DNA from: Falsiphaeobacter marinintestinus
GTDB taxonomy: Bacteria; Pseudomonadota; Alphaproteobacteria; Rhodobacterales; Rhodobacteraceae
Direction: 5' to 3'
Length of the DNA: 64,000 nt
Assembly (NCBI RefSeq): GCF_007923355.1
Contig: NZ_VOGO01000005.1
Span: forward strand, 186,001-250,000
The translations under genes and the position numbers were made by a program. Below are positions 8,075 through 17,127 of this stretch, in pieces. Each line of letters begins with the position of its first letter. Positions within the stretch are counted from its first letter, which is position 1. The notes beneath the pieces are model-generated. The model saw only the letters and a program-made list of their open reading frames with translations, was not told the DNA's origin and ran no database searches.

Positions 8075-9241
8075 TCACGCCAAAAGCGCAGCGGCGCTGG
8101 CATACCCGCCCGACGCGCCGTCAACAAAATGCACATGTGTGTCTTCTGTGACGGATGGCACAAAACAGGTCAGCATCGCTTCGTCCTGCGCAAACAGCCC
8201 AAACCGGACAAGACCCGCGATCCGCGCTGCAGCCAGATAGGTTTCGATCCGCTCTGCGGTCTGGTCGTCGCAATCCAGCGTCATTTTCAATCCGTCATCC
8301 AGTTTGCGAAAGTCGGTGTTCTGGCCGACCATGTATTTGTAGTGAACCGGATCGAAATCACCCGCCTTCAGTCCTGTTCTGAAAAACCCCCAAGCGAGCA
8401 GGTTGCCCGCCAGCAACTGGATCTGGCGTTTCAGCAGGGCCGCGCGCCCGCGTGAGGCCCGCGCTTCAAGGTTCAGGCCCGGCGGCGGCCACGCGACTCC
8501 CGGCCCGGATGCTGGAACCGGGTGGCCATCCCGCGCCAAGCTGGCAGCGATATCGGCGACCCCACGCAAGATGTCCGACACGGCGATTTCATCGGCCCCG
8601 GGCACGGGTTGAACCACCAGAGACAGGATCCGGCCATTGCGGGCGCGGACGTTTGACCAGCGGCACGACAGGCCCTCAAGGTCCGGCAAAGTGCCCGGCT
8701 GGGCGGGGTCAACACAGATTTTCCCGGCCTTCATGGCAGCCTCGGCCCAAGCCAGACCGCCACCGGAAAACATCGCATAGTCCACCCCGGCAGAGGCCGC
8801 ATAGCGCGCGACCTGAACATCCAGTCCGTTGGCGCGAATGTCTTCGACCGAAACCAGCGCCGCGCGCAATTCCAACCCGAATTCCGTGGCGACCCAACGG
8901 CGCAGGGTCGCCAAGACCTCATGCGCGACCTGCCGATGACTGGCCGGCACAGCAAAGCTGGCCCCGTCGCCGCCAAACACGAACGGAAAATCCCGATCCT
9001 TCATGGCGTTGGTCATGGCCGCAATGATCGACGCCCCGATCATGTTGATTGTCTTGTATCGGCCCCGCTCGATCTCGGTCGTGGACGCCACAATGTCAGC
9101 CGTGCCGATCACCCACCCAGCAGGCAAAGGGGAAAAACCTTGCTTTGCGGCGATCAGGGAAAAATCCTGAACACGGGGCAAGCTGTCATAAAAATTCGCG
9201 TTGTCGTCGTCAAACATCGGTGGGGTGTCCTGTAATCTCAT
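8075..9241 (-). CDS. DUF3095 protein, class III nucleotide cyclase-like
   Basis: A 388-residue cytoplasmic protein of the DUF3095 family. The N-terminal half resembles the class III adenylyl cyclase fold: W-V-I-G-T-A-D-I-V-A-S-T near residue 42 has the first metal-binding Asp in context, and F-V-F-G-G-D-G-A-S-F near residue 87 the second. The C-terminal half is family-specific. No transmembrane segment is seen. Whether it makes a cyclic nucleotide is not known to me. A second in-frame ATG eight codons in also has an AGGA upstream, so the start may be 9217. It is divergent from the MFS gene and shares no operon. Confidence 0.75.
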   Translation of the reverse strand: MRLQDTPPMFDDDNANFYDSLPRVQDFSLIAAKQGFSPLPAGWVIGTADIVASTTEIERGRYKTINMIGASIIAAMTNAMKDRDFPFVFGGDGASFAVPASHRQVAHEVLATLRRWVATEFGLELRAALVSVEDIRANGLDVQVARYAASAGVDYAMFSGGGLAWAEAAMKAGKICVDPAQPGTLPDLEGLSCRWSNVRARNGRILSLVVQPVPGADEIAVSDILRGVADIAASLARDGHPVPASGPGVAWPPPGLNLEARASRGRAALLKRQIQLLAGNLLAWGFFRTGLKAGDFDPVHYKYMVGQNTDFRKLDDGLKMTLDCDDQTAERIETYLAAARIAGLVRFGLFAQDEAMLTCFVPSVTEDTHVHFVDGASGGYASAAALLA

Positions 9242-9361
9242 GTCAGGGCCACCTAGACCGTCCGCCCTGCGCCTTCCAAAAATGAAACCAAATCACACGC
9301 ACTTGTGCACCGGACCGCGACATGCCACCCATCGCTGAGCAACAAGCGCGGGACCCCGAAA

Positions 9362-10534
9362 ATGAATGCCGGATTGATCGTCTTGTGCCTGGCCTATGTT
9401 CTAAGCCAGTTTTTCCGTGCGTTTCTGGCGGTGCTTGCCGGACCGATGGAAACCGATACCGGTGCCGGGCCAGAGGTTCTAGCTGTTGCATCAGGCATGT
9501 GGTTTCTGTCCTTTGCCCTGATGCAATTGCCCGTCGGCTGGGCGTTGGACAAGATCGGTCCGCGCCGGACCGCGTCAGTTCTGCTTCTGGTCGGGGGCGC
9601 AGGTGGTGCGGCGCTGTTCGCGCTGGCGACCACACCGTTTCACATTCACGCCGCGATGTTCCTGATCGGGATCGGGTGTGCGCCGGTTCTGATGGCGTCA
9701 TATTACATCTTTGCACGAGAGTATCCGCCAGCCCGGTTTGCCACGCTGGCCGCGTTAATGCTGGGCGTCGGGTCGGTCGGGAACCTGATCGCCTCGTACC
9801 CCACCGCCCTGGCCGCCGACTGGTTCGGCTGGCGTGGTACATTGGCCGGGTTGTCGGTGATGTCTGCCATGGTGGCCGCTGGTATCTTCCTGACCGTTCA
9901 GGACCCGGACCAGGCGGATCACACGGAAAAAGGGTCGGTTCTGAGTTTGCTGCGCATGCCGGTGATGTGGCTGATCCTGCCGCTAATGCTGGTGAACTAT
10001 CTCCCGTCCGGGTCTATCCGGGGGCTGTGGATCGGACCATATCTGTCCGACGTTTTTGCGCTGGACACCGGGCAGATCGGTCAGGCCACACTGATCATGG
10101 GGGCATCGATGATCGCGGGAACATTGTCCTACGGTCCGCTAGACTGGATTCTGGGAACGCGGAAATGGCTGGTTGCAGGCGGTGGTATCGCCTCGGTCAT
10201 AGCCTTGTTGGCTCTGGTTCTGTTGATCGACCACAGCGCAGCTTTGTCTATCGCCCTTTGCGCTCTGATCGGCTTTTTTGGTGGCTACTTCCCGGTGATC
10301 ATCGCCCATGGCCGGGCCTTTTTCCCACCGCATCTGGTCGGGCGCGGTGTGACACTGATGAATCTGTTCGGAATTGGTGGGGTCGGTCTGGGCCAACTTG
10401 CCACCGGTCGCATCCACACAGCTTATGCCGATACGTCCGCCGTTGCAGGGTATTCGGCGATTTTCGGGTTTCTTGCCCTGCTTCTGCTGGTGGGTACCGT
10501 GATCTATATGTTCAGCCGCGACAGCCTGGACTGA
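9362..10534 (+). CDS. MFS transporter
   Basis: A 390-residue major facilitator with 12 predicted hydrophobic helices. G-W-A-L-D-K-I-G-P-R-R-T between helices 2 and 3 is the MFS motif A, and R-A-F in helix 1 and E-Y-P-P-A-R-F near helix 4 resemble the nitrate/cyanate-type branch. The ATG at 9362 gives a normal MFS N-terminus; the 19 upstream residues of the longer frame look non-coding. It stands alone between the divergent DUF3095 gene and asd, so the substrate cannot be inferred. Confidence 0.85.
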   Translation: MNAGLIVLCLAYVLSQFFRAFLAVLAGPMETDTGAGPEVLAVASGMWFLSFALMQLPVGWALDKIGPRRTASVLLLVGGAGGAALFALATTPFHIHAAMFLIGIGCAPVLMASYYIFAREYPPARFATLAALMLGVGSVGNLIASYPTALAADWFGWRGTLAGLSVMSAMVAAGIFLTVQDPDQADHTEKGSVLSLLRMPVMWLILPLMLVNYLPSGSIRGLWIGPYLSDVFALDTGQIGQATLIMGASMIAGTLSYGPLDWILGTRKWLVAGGGIASVIALLALVLLIDHSAALSIALCALIGFFGGYFPVIIAHGRAFFPPHLVGRGVTLMNLFGIGGVGLGQLATGRIHTAYADTSAVAGYSAIFGFLALLLLVGTVIYMFSRDSLD

Positions 10535-10613
10535 CTCTGCCCTTCCCTCGCATTGGGTTTCGCTGTATGGAACCGCCGCCGGTCACAGGACCGGGAGATT
10601 TGGAGAAACAGAA

Positions 10614-11636
10614 ATGGGTTATCGAGTCGCCGTCGTCGGCGCCACGGGCAACGTGGGTCGCGAAATGCTGAACATCCTGGCCGAGCGCCATTTTCCGGTC
10701 GATGAACTGGCTGTACTGGCCAGCCGAAAGTCGATCGGTACAGAGGTCAGCTTTGGCGAAAAAACACTGAAAACCCAGGACCTGGACACGTTCGACTTTA
10801 CCGGATGGGACATTGCGCTGTTCGCCGTGGGATCGGAAGCAACCAAAAAATACGCCCCCAAGGCGGCCGCAGTTGGCTGTGTCGTGATCGATAACAGCTC
10901 GCTCTATCGGTACGATCCGGACATTCCGCTGATCGTTCCGGAAGTGAACCCGCAAGCGGTGCATGGCTATGCCAAGAAGAACATTATTGCCAACCCGAAC
11001 TGCTCAACCGCACAGATGGTTGTGGCGCTGAAGCCGCTACATGATCGCGCGACGATCAAGCGTGTTGTCGTCAGCACCTATCAGTCTGTGTCCGGTGCCG
11101 GCAAAGAGGGTATTGACGAGCTGTGGGATCAGACCAAGTCGATCTACAACCCCACCGACGACAAGCCACCCACAAAGTTCACCAAGCAGATCGCGTTCAA
11201 CGTGATCCCGCATATCGATGTCTTCATGGAAGACGGCACCACCAAAGAAGAATGGAAGATGGTGGCCGAAACCAAGAAGATCATTGATCCGTCGATCAAG
11301 GTCACGGCCACCTGCGTTCGGGTCCCGGTCTTTGTTGGTCATTCTGAAGCAGTGAACATCGAAACCGAAGATTTTCTGGACGAAGACGAAGCCCGCGACA
11401 TCCTGCGCGAAGCGCCGGGTGTGATGGTGATCGATAAACGCGAAGACGGTGGATACGTTACCCCTGTTGAATGCGTTGGCGACTTTGCCACGTTCATCAG
11501 CCGCATCCGTCAGGACAGCACCATCGACAACGGTCTGAACCTGTGGTGCGTCAGCGACAACCTGCGCAAGGGCGCGGCGCTGAACGCAGTGCAGATCGCA
11601 GAATTGCTGGGCCGTGAGGTTCTGAAAAAGGGCTGA
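10614..11636 (+). CDS. asd: Aspartate-semialdehyde dehydrogenase
   Basis: A 340-residue NADP-dependent enzyme that reduces aspartyl-4-phosphate to aspartate semialdehyde, the branch point to lysine/diaminopimelate, threonine and methionine. The Rossmann motif is V-V-G-A-T-G-N-V-G-R-E at residues 7-17, and the active-site Cys lies in N-P-N-C-S-T-A-Q near residue 130. Length is normal for the family. GGAGAAACAG precedes the ATG, and a strong intrinsic terminator follows the stop, so the gene ends its transcription unit. Confidence 0.96.
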   Translation: MGYRVAVVGATGNVGREMLNILAERHFPVDELAVLASRKSIGTEVSFGEKTLKTQDLDTFDFTGWDIALFAVGSEATKKYAPKAAAVGCVVIDNSSLYRYDPDIPLIVPEVNPQAVHGYAKKNIIANPNCSTAQMVVALKPLHDRATIKRVVVSTYQSVSGAGKEGIDELWDQTKSIYNPTDDKPPTKFTKQIAFNVIPHIDVFMEDGTTKEEWKMVAETKKIIDPSIKVTATCVRVPVFVGHSEAVNIETEDFLDEDEARDILREAPGVMVIDKREDGGYVTPVECVGDFATFISRIRQDSTIDNGLNLWCVSDNLRKGAALNAVQIAELLGREVLKKG

Positions 11637-11663
11637 CCCGACTTTTCGGCAAGAGTTCTCTCA

Positions 11664-11696
11664 GAGGCGCCCCATTTCGGGCGCCTCTTGTTTTTT
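11664..11696 (+). terminator. Rho-independent terminator of asd
   Basis: A 9-bp stem (GAGGCGCCC / GGGCGCCTC) with a 6-base loop is followed by TTGTTTTTT, 27 bases after the asd stop. Textbook intrinsic terminator geometry. Confidence 0.92.
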
Positions 11697-11748
11697 CGGC
11701 GGGCCTGTGCAGGCTCAACCTGGTATTTTTGATTGACCGGAGGCTCTG

Positions 11749-13371
11749 ATGCGCAGCCCGCTTTGTCTTTTGTTTTGCCTTCCCATGGCCGCATGGGCCG
11801 ATGACTTCGTGCTGTCCAGCACGGTAACCGATGTTACGCTGTACCCTGAAGGGGCCGCTTTGACCCGTAAGGCCGAGTTTAGCGTCCCCCAAGGCACCCA
11901 CCGACTGGTGCTGCGGGACCTGCCGCAGGTCGATGACCCGCTTAGCATCCGGGTCCGTGTTGATGGTGCCCGAAGCGGGCCAGTCACATTCCGCCAGTCC
12001 TATGCCCCGCCCGAGGGCCTCCCGGACCGCGCCGATGTTGTGGCCGCAAAGGATCGCGTGGCACAGATCGAAAGCCAGATTGAGACGGTTCAGGATAACG
12101 TCCGCCGTGCCCGCGCCGAAGGGGACGCCGCGCGAATGCAGTTAGAGTTTCTGGGCCGGTTGGGTAGTGGCGAGTCAATTACGTCAGCCGCGCCAGAGGC
12201 CTTGTCCGAGGTATCTGATCTTGTGGCCCGCGGCGCGCTAAGCGCCAATGAAATCATCATACAATCCGACATTCGCGCCCGGGAAGCGGCCCGCGATCTG
12301 AAGGATCTGCAGGTTGCTTTGGCACTGGCGCAAGAGGCTTTGCAAGCTGTGTCAGGTGATGACCGGGATCGGATGGCGATTATCGTCGACGTGACGTCTG
12401 ATCAGCCCTCGACCGGGGCGGTGACGCTGTCCTACCTCAGCGATTGGGGCTCCCGCTGGATGCCTGTTTATGACGCTCGGCTGTCAACCGACGGCGATCC
12501 CCGTGTCCAGCTTCTCCGCAGTGCGCTTGCGATGCAAAACACCGGCGAAACCTGGGCCGATATCAGGCTGGCAATGTCGACTCTTGAGCCATCCGGACAG
12601 ATCGAACCCCGCCGACTGTATCCGCAACGCCGCCGGATCGAAGACCCCGCACCGCCACGAAGCCTCAAATCTGATGCCGAAAGCTATGGTGCATTGGCGG
12701 CTGAACCCGTTGTCGAATCCCCTGCGATCGTCGCTGGCACACTGCTGGACGGGCCGGGCGTGACCTATGTTTATCCCAATCCGGTCACGATGGCGTCAGG
12801 CTCCGATTTCATGAAGCTGGGTCTGGACGAAGTGCCTTTGCAGGCAAAGACTAGGGCCATTGCCGTGCCATCACGCGATGACATGGCCTTTCTCATTGCG
12901 ACGGTTAAAAACACGTCGGCTGAGCACATCCTTGCTTCGGAAACCTCGCTCCAGTTCGTGGACGGTGTATTTGTCGGAGAATGGCAAATGCCAGCCATCC
13001 CCGCCGGTGGTGAGGCCGACATCCCCTTTGGCCCGATACAAGAGCTGCGTCTGAGCGCTATCAATGTCGAGGCTGGTGAAGGCGAAACCGGTTTGTTCAC
13101 AAAGTCCAATGAACAGCGCAAACATCGTCGACTTGAGATCGAAAACCTGTCGAGCACAGAAACCTATGATGTCCGCGTTCTCGACAATGTGCCCTATTCG
13201 GAACAGGACGATCTGGTGATCGACTGGCAGGCGTCGCCGCCGCCGGATGAAGAAAACGTAGACGACATGCACGGCGTTCTGGCGTGGGATATCACGGTCG
13301 CCCCGGGCGAAACCAAGGTGATTGATCTGAGGACACAGCTGAGTTGGCCCGAGGACAAGGTGCTGAAATAA
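11749..13371 (+). CDS. Secreted DUF4139 (mucoidy-inhibitor MuiA-like) protein
   Basis: A 540-residue exported protein. Residues 1-18 form a signal peptide ending A-A-W-A. The N-terminal domain (S-T-V-T-D-V-T-L-Y-P-E-G-A) matches DUF4140, a coiled-coil of about residues 95-210 follows, and the C-terminal beta-rich domain (V-T-L-S-Y-L-S-D-W-G-S-R-W-M-P-V-Y-D-A onward) is DUF4139. Family function is unclear; the MuiA name comes from an Azotobacter alginate phenotype. No operon partners: it lies between the asd terminator and convergent genes. A second terminator-like inverted repeat begins at its stop. Confidence 0.82.
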   Translation: MRSPLCLLFCLPMAAWADDFVLSSTVTDVTLYPEGAALTRKAEFSVPQGTHRLVLRDLPQVDDPLSIRVRVDGARSGPVTFRQSYAPPEGLPDRADVVAAKDRVAQIESQIETVQDNVRRARAEGDAARMQLEFLGRLGSGESITSAAPEALSEVSDLVARGALSANEIIIQSDIRAREAARDLKDLQVALALAQEALQAVSGDDRDRMAIIVDVTSDQPSTGAVTLSYLSDWGSRWMPVYDARLSTDGDPRVQLLRSALAMQNTGETWADIRLAMSTLEPSGQIEPRRLYPQRRRIEDPAPPRSLKSDAESYGALAAEPVVESPAIVAGTLLDGPGVTYVYPNPVTMASGSDFMKLGLDEVPLQAKTRAIAVPSRDDMAFLIATVKNTSAEHILASETSLQFVDGVFVGEWQMPAIPAGGEADIPFGPIQELRLSAINVEAGEGETGLFTKSNEQRKHRRLEIENLSSTETYDVRVLDNVPYSEQDDLVIDWQASPPPDEENVDDMHGVLAWDITVAPGETKVIDLRTQLSWPEDKVLK

Positions 13372-13403
13372 AGGGCTTCAGCAACTGATGCCCTAAGCCC
13401 TTT
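13370..13403. terminator. Possible convergent hairpin after the DUF4139 gene
   Basis: AAAGGGCTT and AAGCCCTTT form a 9-bp inverted repeat with a 16-base loop, overlapping the TAA of the DUF4139 gene and the end of the small minus-strand ORF. The A- and T-rich arms give weak termination in either direction. No long T-run, so this is tentative. Confidence 0.4.
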
Positions 13404-13584
13404 CCGGATAGAGCGGGGAGTCTTCGCTGACCGCAAAACCTCCACCATGCTGCGCCGTCTTGAAGTCATATTCGCTACCGGCCGATCTGTCAGCATCCAG
13501 AAACAATGTGCTGACGAAATCGTCCGAAAGGGCCAAAATTTCGTACAAAGTAAGCGCGCCTTTGGCGTTTTGCCGGATCAGCAC
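13393..13584 (-). CDS. Small hypothetical protein, tentative
   Basis: A 63-residue acidic frame starting at GTG (V-L-I-R-Q-N-A-K-G-A-L-T-L-Y-E-I-L). An AAGGA is well spaced before the GTG; a TTG 24 codons upstream is the alternative start (end would be 13656). Composition is protein-like, with a helical first half and an acidic D-A-D-R-S-A-G-S-E-Y-D-F tail, and it lies just downstream of and on the same strand as the carbonic anhydrase gene. I do not recognise a family. It fills the gap between the DUF4139 gene and the carbonic anhydrase gene. Confidence 0.38.
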   Translation of the reverse strand: MLIRQNAKGALTLYEILALSDDFVSTLFLDADRSAGSEYDFKTAQHGGGFAVSEDSPLYPERA

Positions 13585-13668
13585 ACCAAAATCCTTCAAT
13601 TCTAAAGGTTTTGGCACAGGACGTGACCGGGACCAAAGCCCCGGCCACCACTCCAATGTAAAATGCGA

Positions 13669-14319
13669 TCAGACGTTTTTGAACCCGCTGGTTTCTGCGT
13701 CGAAATACTGCAATCCACCTTCGCCGATATCGGTCCACAGACCGTGCAAGCTCAGATCTCCGGTTTCGACCGCCGAGGTTATGAACGGAAAGCTCATCAG
13801 GTTCTCAAGCGAGGTCACGATGGCCTGCTTTTCAAACTGACGGGCCTGCTGTTCAGCATCTTCGATGCCCGACACCAGATCGTATTTCGGACGCAGGATA
13901 TCCATCCAACGCCCCACGAAGCTTTCTTTTTCTTCCAGCTGCGGCGCGTTGCCCTTGCACATGTCGATACACCCCTGGACGCCACCACACTGGGAATGCC
14001 CCAGCACAATCAGGTGGGCCACCTTAAGGGCGGTAACCGCATATTCGATCGCAGCACTGGTACCGTGATGATCCCCGTCCGGTTCATAAGGCGGCACAAG
14101 GTTGGCGATATTCCGATGGATAAAGAACTCACCCTGATCGGCACCGAAAATGGATGTGACATGGACCCGGCTGTCGCAGCACGAAATCACCATGGCGCGT
14201 GGACGCTGACCTTCGTTGGCCAGGCGTCGGTACCAAACCTTGTTCTCTGAGTATGTTGTCGCCTTCCAACCCTGATAACGCTGGACCAGGTAGGCGGGCA
14301 AAGGTTTGGCTGTTTCCAT
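13669..14319 (-). CDS. Beta-class carbonic anhydrase
   Basis: A 216-residue zinc enzyme interconverting CO2 and bicarbonate in the cytoplasm. The zinc ligands are visible as C-C-D-S-R-V (Cys and the Asp-Arg dyad, near residue 45) and H-S-Q-C-G-G (His and Cys, near residue 105). The start is the ATG reading M-E-T-A-K-P-L-P with GGGGAA upstream, which gives the family's usual length; an in-frame extension of 100 residues further upstream runs antisense to the next gene and is not credible. It is divergent from the Hpt-like gene. Confidence 0.93.
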   Translation of the reverse strand: METAKPLPAYLVQRYQGWKATTYSENKVWYRRLANEGQRPRAMVISCCDSRVHVTSIFGADQGEFFIHRNIANLVPPYEPDGDHHGTSAAIEYAVTALKVAHLIVLGHSQCGGVQGCIDMCKGNAPQLEEKESFVGRWMDILRPKYDLVSGIEDAEQQARQFEKQAIVTSLENLMSFPFITSAVETGDLSLHGLWTDIGEGGLQYFDAETSGFKNV

Positions 14320-14463
14320 GACTTGTTCCCCGATTGGTGTCACCGGGTTGGACAGATAGCGCGCATTGTCGGAAATTTCGAGAGACTTGGCAGAACAATC
14401 GCAACCTTTTGCAAACCTGTCGCAGCAAATATGGCGGTGCGCTGTGGGGGCGTTAGTTTTGGG

Positions 14464-14853
14464 GTGACCGTGGTGGCACAAGTATTGACGCTTGATCAGG
14501 ATGAAACCGTCCGACTGAATCCGGACAAACTGGGCGAACTGTATCGCCAACTCGGCGATGCCGGGGCCGAAGACGTGGTCTGTCGCGCGATCGAGGAACT
14601 CGCCGTGCGCTTGTCGCATTGCGAGCGGGCGTGGCGGGCCGACAATTACTCGGAACTGTCAAAATGCGCCAGATCCCTGATTGCAATTGCAGATCAAATC
14701 GGGATGACGGCACTGGCACGCGTGGCTGACGATGTTGGTCAGGCCTTGCGGTCAGACGATCGATCTGCGGTGGCGGCGACGCTGTACCGCCTGATCCGGA
14801 TCGGCGAAAAGTCTCTGACGGCGGTCTGGGATCAGCGGGATCTTTCGCTCTGA
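14464..14853 (+). CDS. Hpt-like helical protein lacking the phospho-accepting histidine
   Basis: A small acidic, almost all-helical protein of about 129 residues; start is uncertain (GTG at 14464 chosen, ATG at 14434 or later GTG codons possible). The stretch S-K-C-A-R-S-L-I-A-I-A-D-Q-I-G-M aligns with the histidine-phosphotransfer motif (A-H-x-L-K-G ... I-G-A), but the His position is Arg and the Lys-Gly that follow are Ile-Ala. It therefore looks like a degenerate Hpt domain that could bind a receiver domain without taking a phosphate. It sits divergent from carbonic anhydrase and 67 bases ahead of the aminopeptidase gene. I do not recognise a named family. Confidence 0.6.
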   Translation: MTVVAQVLTLDQDETVRLNPDKLGELYRQLGDAGAEDVVCRAIEELAVRLSHCERAWRADNYSELSKCARSLIAIADQIGMTALARVADDVGQALRSDDRSAVAATLYRLIRIGEKSLTAVWDQRDLSL

Positions 14854-14920
14854 CGGGTTGCAGGTGGCGGCGGGACGGCTAGTCTGCAAGCTCGTTTTGG
14901 GAAAAACATAGAGAGTGTCC

Positions 14921-16303
14921 ATGCCCCTGACTTTTGCTGCGCCATCAAGCGATGCCATCCCGGTTCATGTCCTCGCCACTGATGCATTCGATCCGTGGCT
15001 GGCCGGACAGCCCGACAGGGTCAAAGCCTGGGTCAGGGCAAACGGTTTCAAAGGTGCGCAGGGCCAGGCCCTGATCGTACCTGATCCGGACGGCACGCCG
15101 ATGATGGCGCTGGCTGGCTATGGCGATGCACGTCAGCGGGCACGCGGGCGATTCGCGCTGGCCGGTGCGGTGGAAAAGCTTCCGGAAGGAACGTACCAGA
15201 TTGCGTCTGGCCTGCCGAATGATGAACTGGCGACCGAAAGCCTTGGCTGGCTATTGACCGGCTACAGCTTTGATCGCTACCGCGCCCAATCCGCCCCGCT
15301 CCGTCAGTTGATGGCCCCCGACGGCATTGTTGTTGCCCAGATCGAGGCGATGGCGGCTGCTGAAATGTTGACTCGCGACCTGATCAATACGCCGTCGTCC
15401 GACATGGGCCCGGATGAGTTAGAGGCCGCTGCACGCGACCTCGCCACCCAGCATGGCGCCGCCATTTTGACAATCGAAGGCGATGCGCTGCTTCAGCAGA
15501 ACTTACCGATGATCCACGCTGTTGGGCGGGCCTCACCCCGCACACCGCGCCTGATCGACATGCGTTGGGGCAGTGCCGGGCCAACGCTGACCTTGGTCGG
15601 TAAAGGCGTGTGTTTCGACACCGGTGGACTGAATCTGAAACCGGGCGCGTCCATGGGATTGATGAAAAAGGACATGGGCGGGGCTGCGACCGTATTGGGG
15701 CTGGCCAGCATGATTATGGCCTTGAAGCTGCCTTTACAGTTGCGGGTGCTGATCCCGGCTGTCGAAAACGCGGTTTCAGGTAACGCATTCCGTCCCGGCG
15801 ATATCTTGACCGCGCGCAATGGTCTGACGGTCGAAATCAACAACACGGATGCCGAGGGTCGTCTGGTTCTGGCCGATGCTTTGGCCCTGGCGGCCGAGGA
15901 CACCCCAGACTTGATCCTCTCTATGGCCACGCTGACCGGCGCGGCACGGGTCGCCGTCGGCCCTGACCTTGCACCATTCTATACCGATGACGAAGATGCG
16001 GCTGCGGCGCTGACACGGTCTTCTACACGCGTTGCCGATCCGGTTTGGCGGCTGCCCTTCCATGCCCCCTATGAAACGATGATCGAGCCCGGCATCGCCG
16101 ACCTGGACAACGCACCCAGTGGAGGGTTCGCGGGGTCAATAACCGCCGCCCTGTTCCTGCGCCGCTTTGTCGGTCAGTCGCGCTACATGCACTTCGATGT
16201 CTATGGTTGGAACCCGACCAAGGCCCCGGCTCGCTCCAAAGGCGGAGCGGGTCAGGGCGCGCGGGCTGTTTTGGACGCGCTGCCCGGATTGGTGGGACTA
16301 TGA
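14921..16303 (+). CDS. M17 leucyl aminopeptidase family protein
   Basis: A 460-residue two-metal cytosolic aminopeptidase. The catalytic domain carries G-K-G-V-C-F-D-T-G-G-L near residue 230, M-K-K-D-M-G-G-A near residue 248 (Lys and Asp metal ligands) and the family signature N-T-D-A-E-G-R-L-V-L near residue 308. The N-terminal domain is weakly conserved, as in PepA homologues. The ATG is preferred over a GTG two codons upstream. The stop overlaps the C40 peptidase start (ATGA), so the pair is coupled and may work together in peptide or murein-peptide turnover. Confidence 0.92.
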   Translation: MPLTFAAPSSDAIPVHVLATDAFDPWLAGQPDRVKAWVRANGFKGAQGQALIVPDPDGTPMMALAGYGDARQRARGRFALAGAVEKLPEGTYQIASGLPNDELATESLGWLLTGYSFDRYRAQSAPLRQLMAPDGIVVAQIEAMAAAEMLTRDLINTPSSDMGPDELEAAARDLATQHGAAILTIEGDALLQQNLPMIHAVGRASPRTPRLIDMRWGSAGPTLTLVGKGVCFDTGGLNLKPGASMGLMKKDMGGAATVLGLASMIMALKLPLQLRVLIPAVENAVSGNAFRPGDILTARNGLTVEINNTDAEGRLVLADALALAAEDTPDLILSMATLTGAARVAVGPDLAPFYTDDEDAAAALTRSSTRVADPVWRLPFHAPYETMIEPGIADLDNAPSGGFAGSITAALFLRRFVGQSRYMHFDVYGWNPTKAPARSKGGAGQGARAVLDALPGLVGL

Positions 16304-17121
16304 CTGATCGCCGGTTCCACCCTGCCAACAGCCACATCGCCCTAAAGTCTGGGACTGTTGATGTGTCTGTACCGACAACCGACGGCACGCTGATACGGAT
16401 CGCCAGCCCTGTGGTTGACCTTTGTGAGACCCCCAAAGGGGCGCGTGACAAGCAGATGCTGCACGGCTGGTCGTTTCGGGTGCTGGAAATGCGCGATGGC
16501 TGGGCCTTTGGCGTCGACCCCGTCGATGGCTATGTCGGCTATCTGCCTCAGGCCGCCGTGACCGCGTTGCCGGAAGCGACCCACCGGGTTTGCATCCGAT
16601 CCGGCCACATCTATTCAAAACCCGATATCAAAGCCCCCGAGACAGAGACGTTGAGCTTCTTTTCCGAAGTCACCGTCACAGGTGCCGAAGGCGATTTTCT
16701 GGCGCTTGAGGGCGGCGGCTTCATGGCCCGCCAGCACCTTGCCCCACTGTCCTGGAGCGCACACGACCCGGCAGATATCGCTGAACTTTTCCTGGGCACC
16801 CCGTACCTGTGGGGCGGCAACACCGGGTTTGGCATCGACTGTTCGGGCCTTGTTCAGATGGCTTTTTATGCCGCTGATCGCAGCTGCCCGCGCGACAGTG
16901 ATCTGCAGGCCCGTATCGGCACCCCGGTCGACAGCCGTACAGACCTGCAACGCGGCGATCTGGTGTTCTGGAAGGGACATGTGGGCATGATGCTGGACCG
17001 GCACCGCCTGATCCATGCCAACGCGCACCATATGCGTGTCGCGGTCGAACCGCTGGACAGCGCCGTTGAACGCATCAATGCAAAGGAATTCGGGCAGGTG
17101 ACGGGATTCAGACGTTTCTGA
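16300..17121 (+). CDS. NlpC/P60 (C40) family peptidase with N-terminal SH3-like domains
   Basis: A 273-residue cysteine peptidase of the type that cuts gamma-D-glutamyl-diaminopimelate bonds in murein peptides. Two SH3-like segments cover about residues 35-155; the C40 domain has Y-L-W-G-G-N-T-G-F-G-I-D-C-S-G-L (catalytic Cys near residue 181), G-H-V-G-M-M (catalytic His near residue 227) and L-I-H-A-N-A. No signal peptide is visible, so it is likely cytoplasmic and acts on recycled peptides like YkfC-type dipeptidyl-peptidases. Coupling to the M17 aminopeptidase supports a peptide-recycling role. Confidence 0.9.
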   Translation: MTDRRFHPANSHIALKSGTVDVSVPTTDGTLIRIASPVVDLCETPKGARDKQMLHGWSFRVLEMRDGWAFGVDPVDGYVGYLPQAAVTALPEATHRVCIRSGHIYSKPDIKAPETETLSFFSEVTVTGAEGDFLALEGGGFMARQHLAPLSWSAHDPADIAELFLGTPYLWGGNTGFGIDCSGLVQMAFYAADRSCPRDSDLQARIGTPVDSRTDLQRGDLVFWKGHVGMMLDRHRLIHANAHHMRVAVEPLDSAVERINAKEFGQVTGFRRF

Positions 17122-17127
17122 GCAGCG

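Noticed and set aside
14320-14619. 100-residue N-terminal extension of the carbonic anhydrase
   Set aside because: Cys/His-rich unlikely sequence antisense to the Hpt-like gene; the internal ATG has a ribosome site and gives the normal length.
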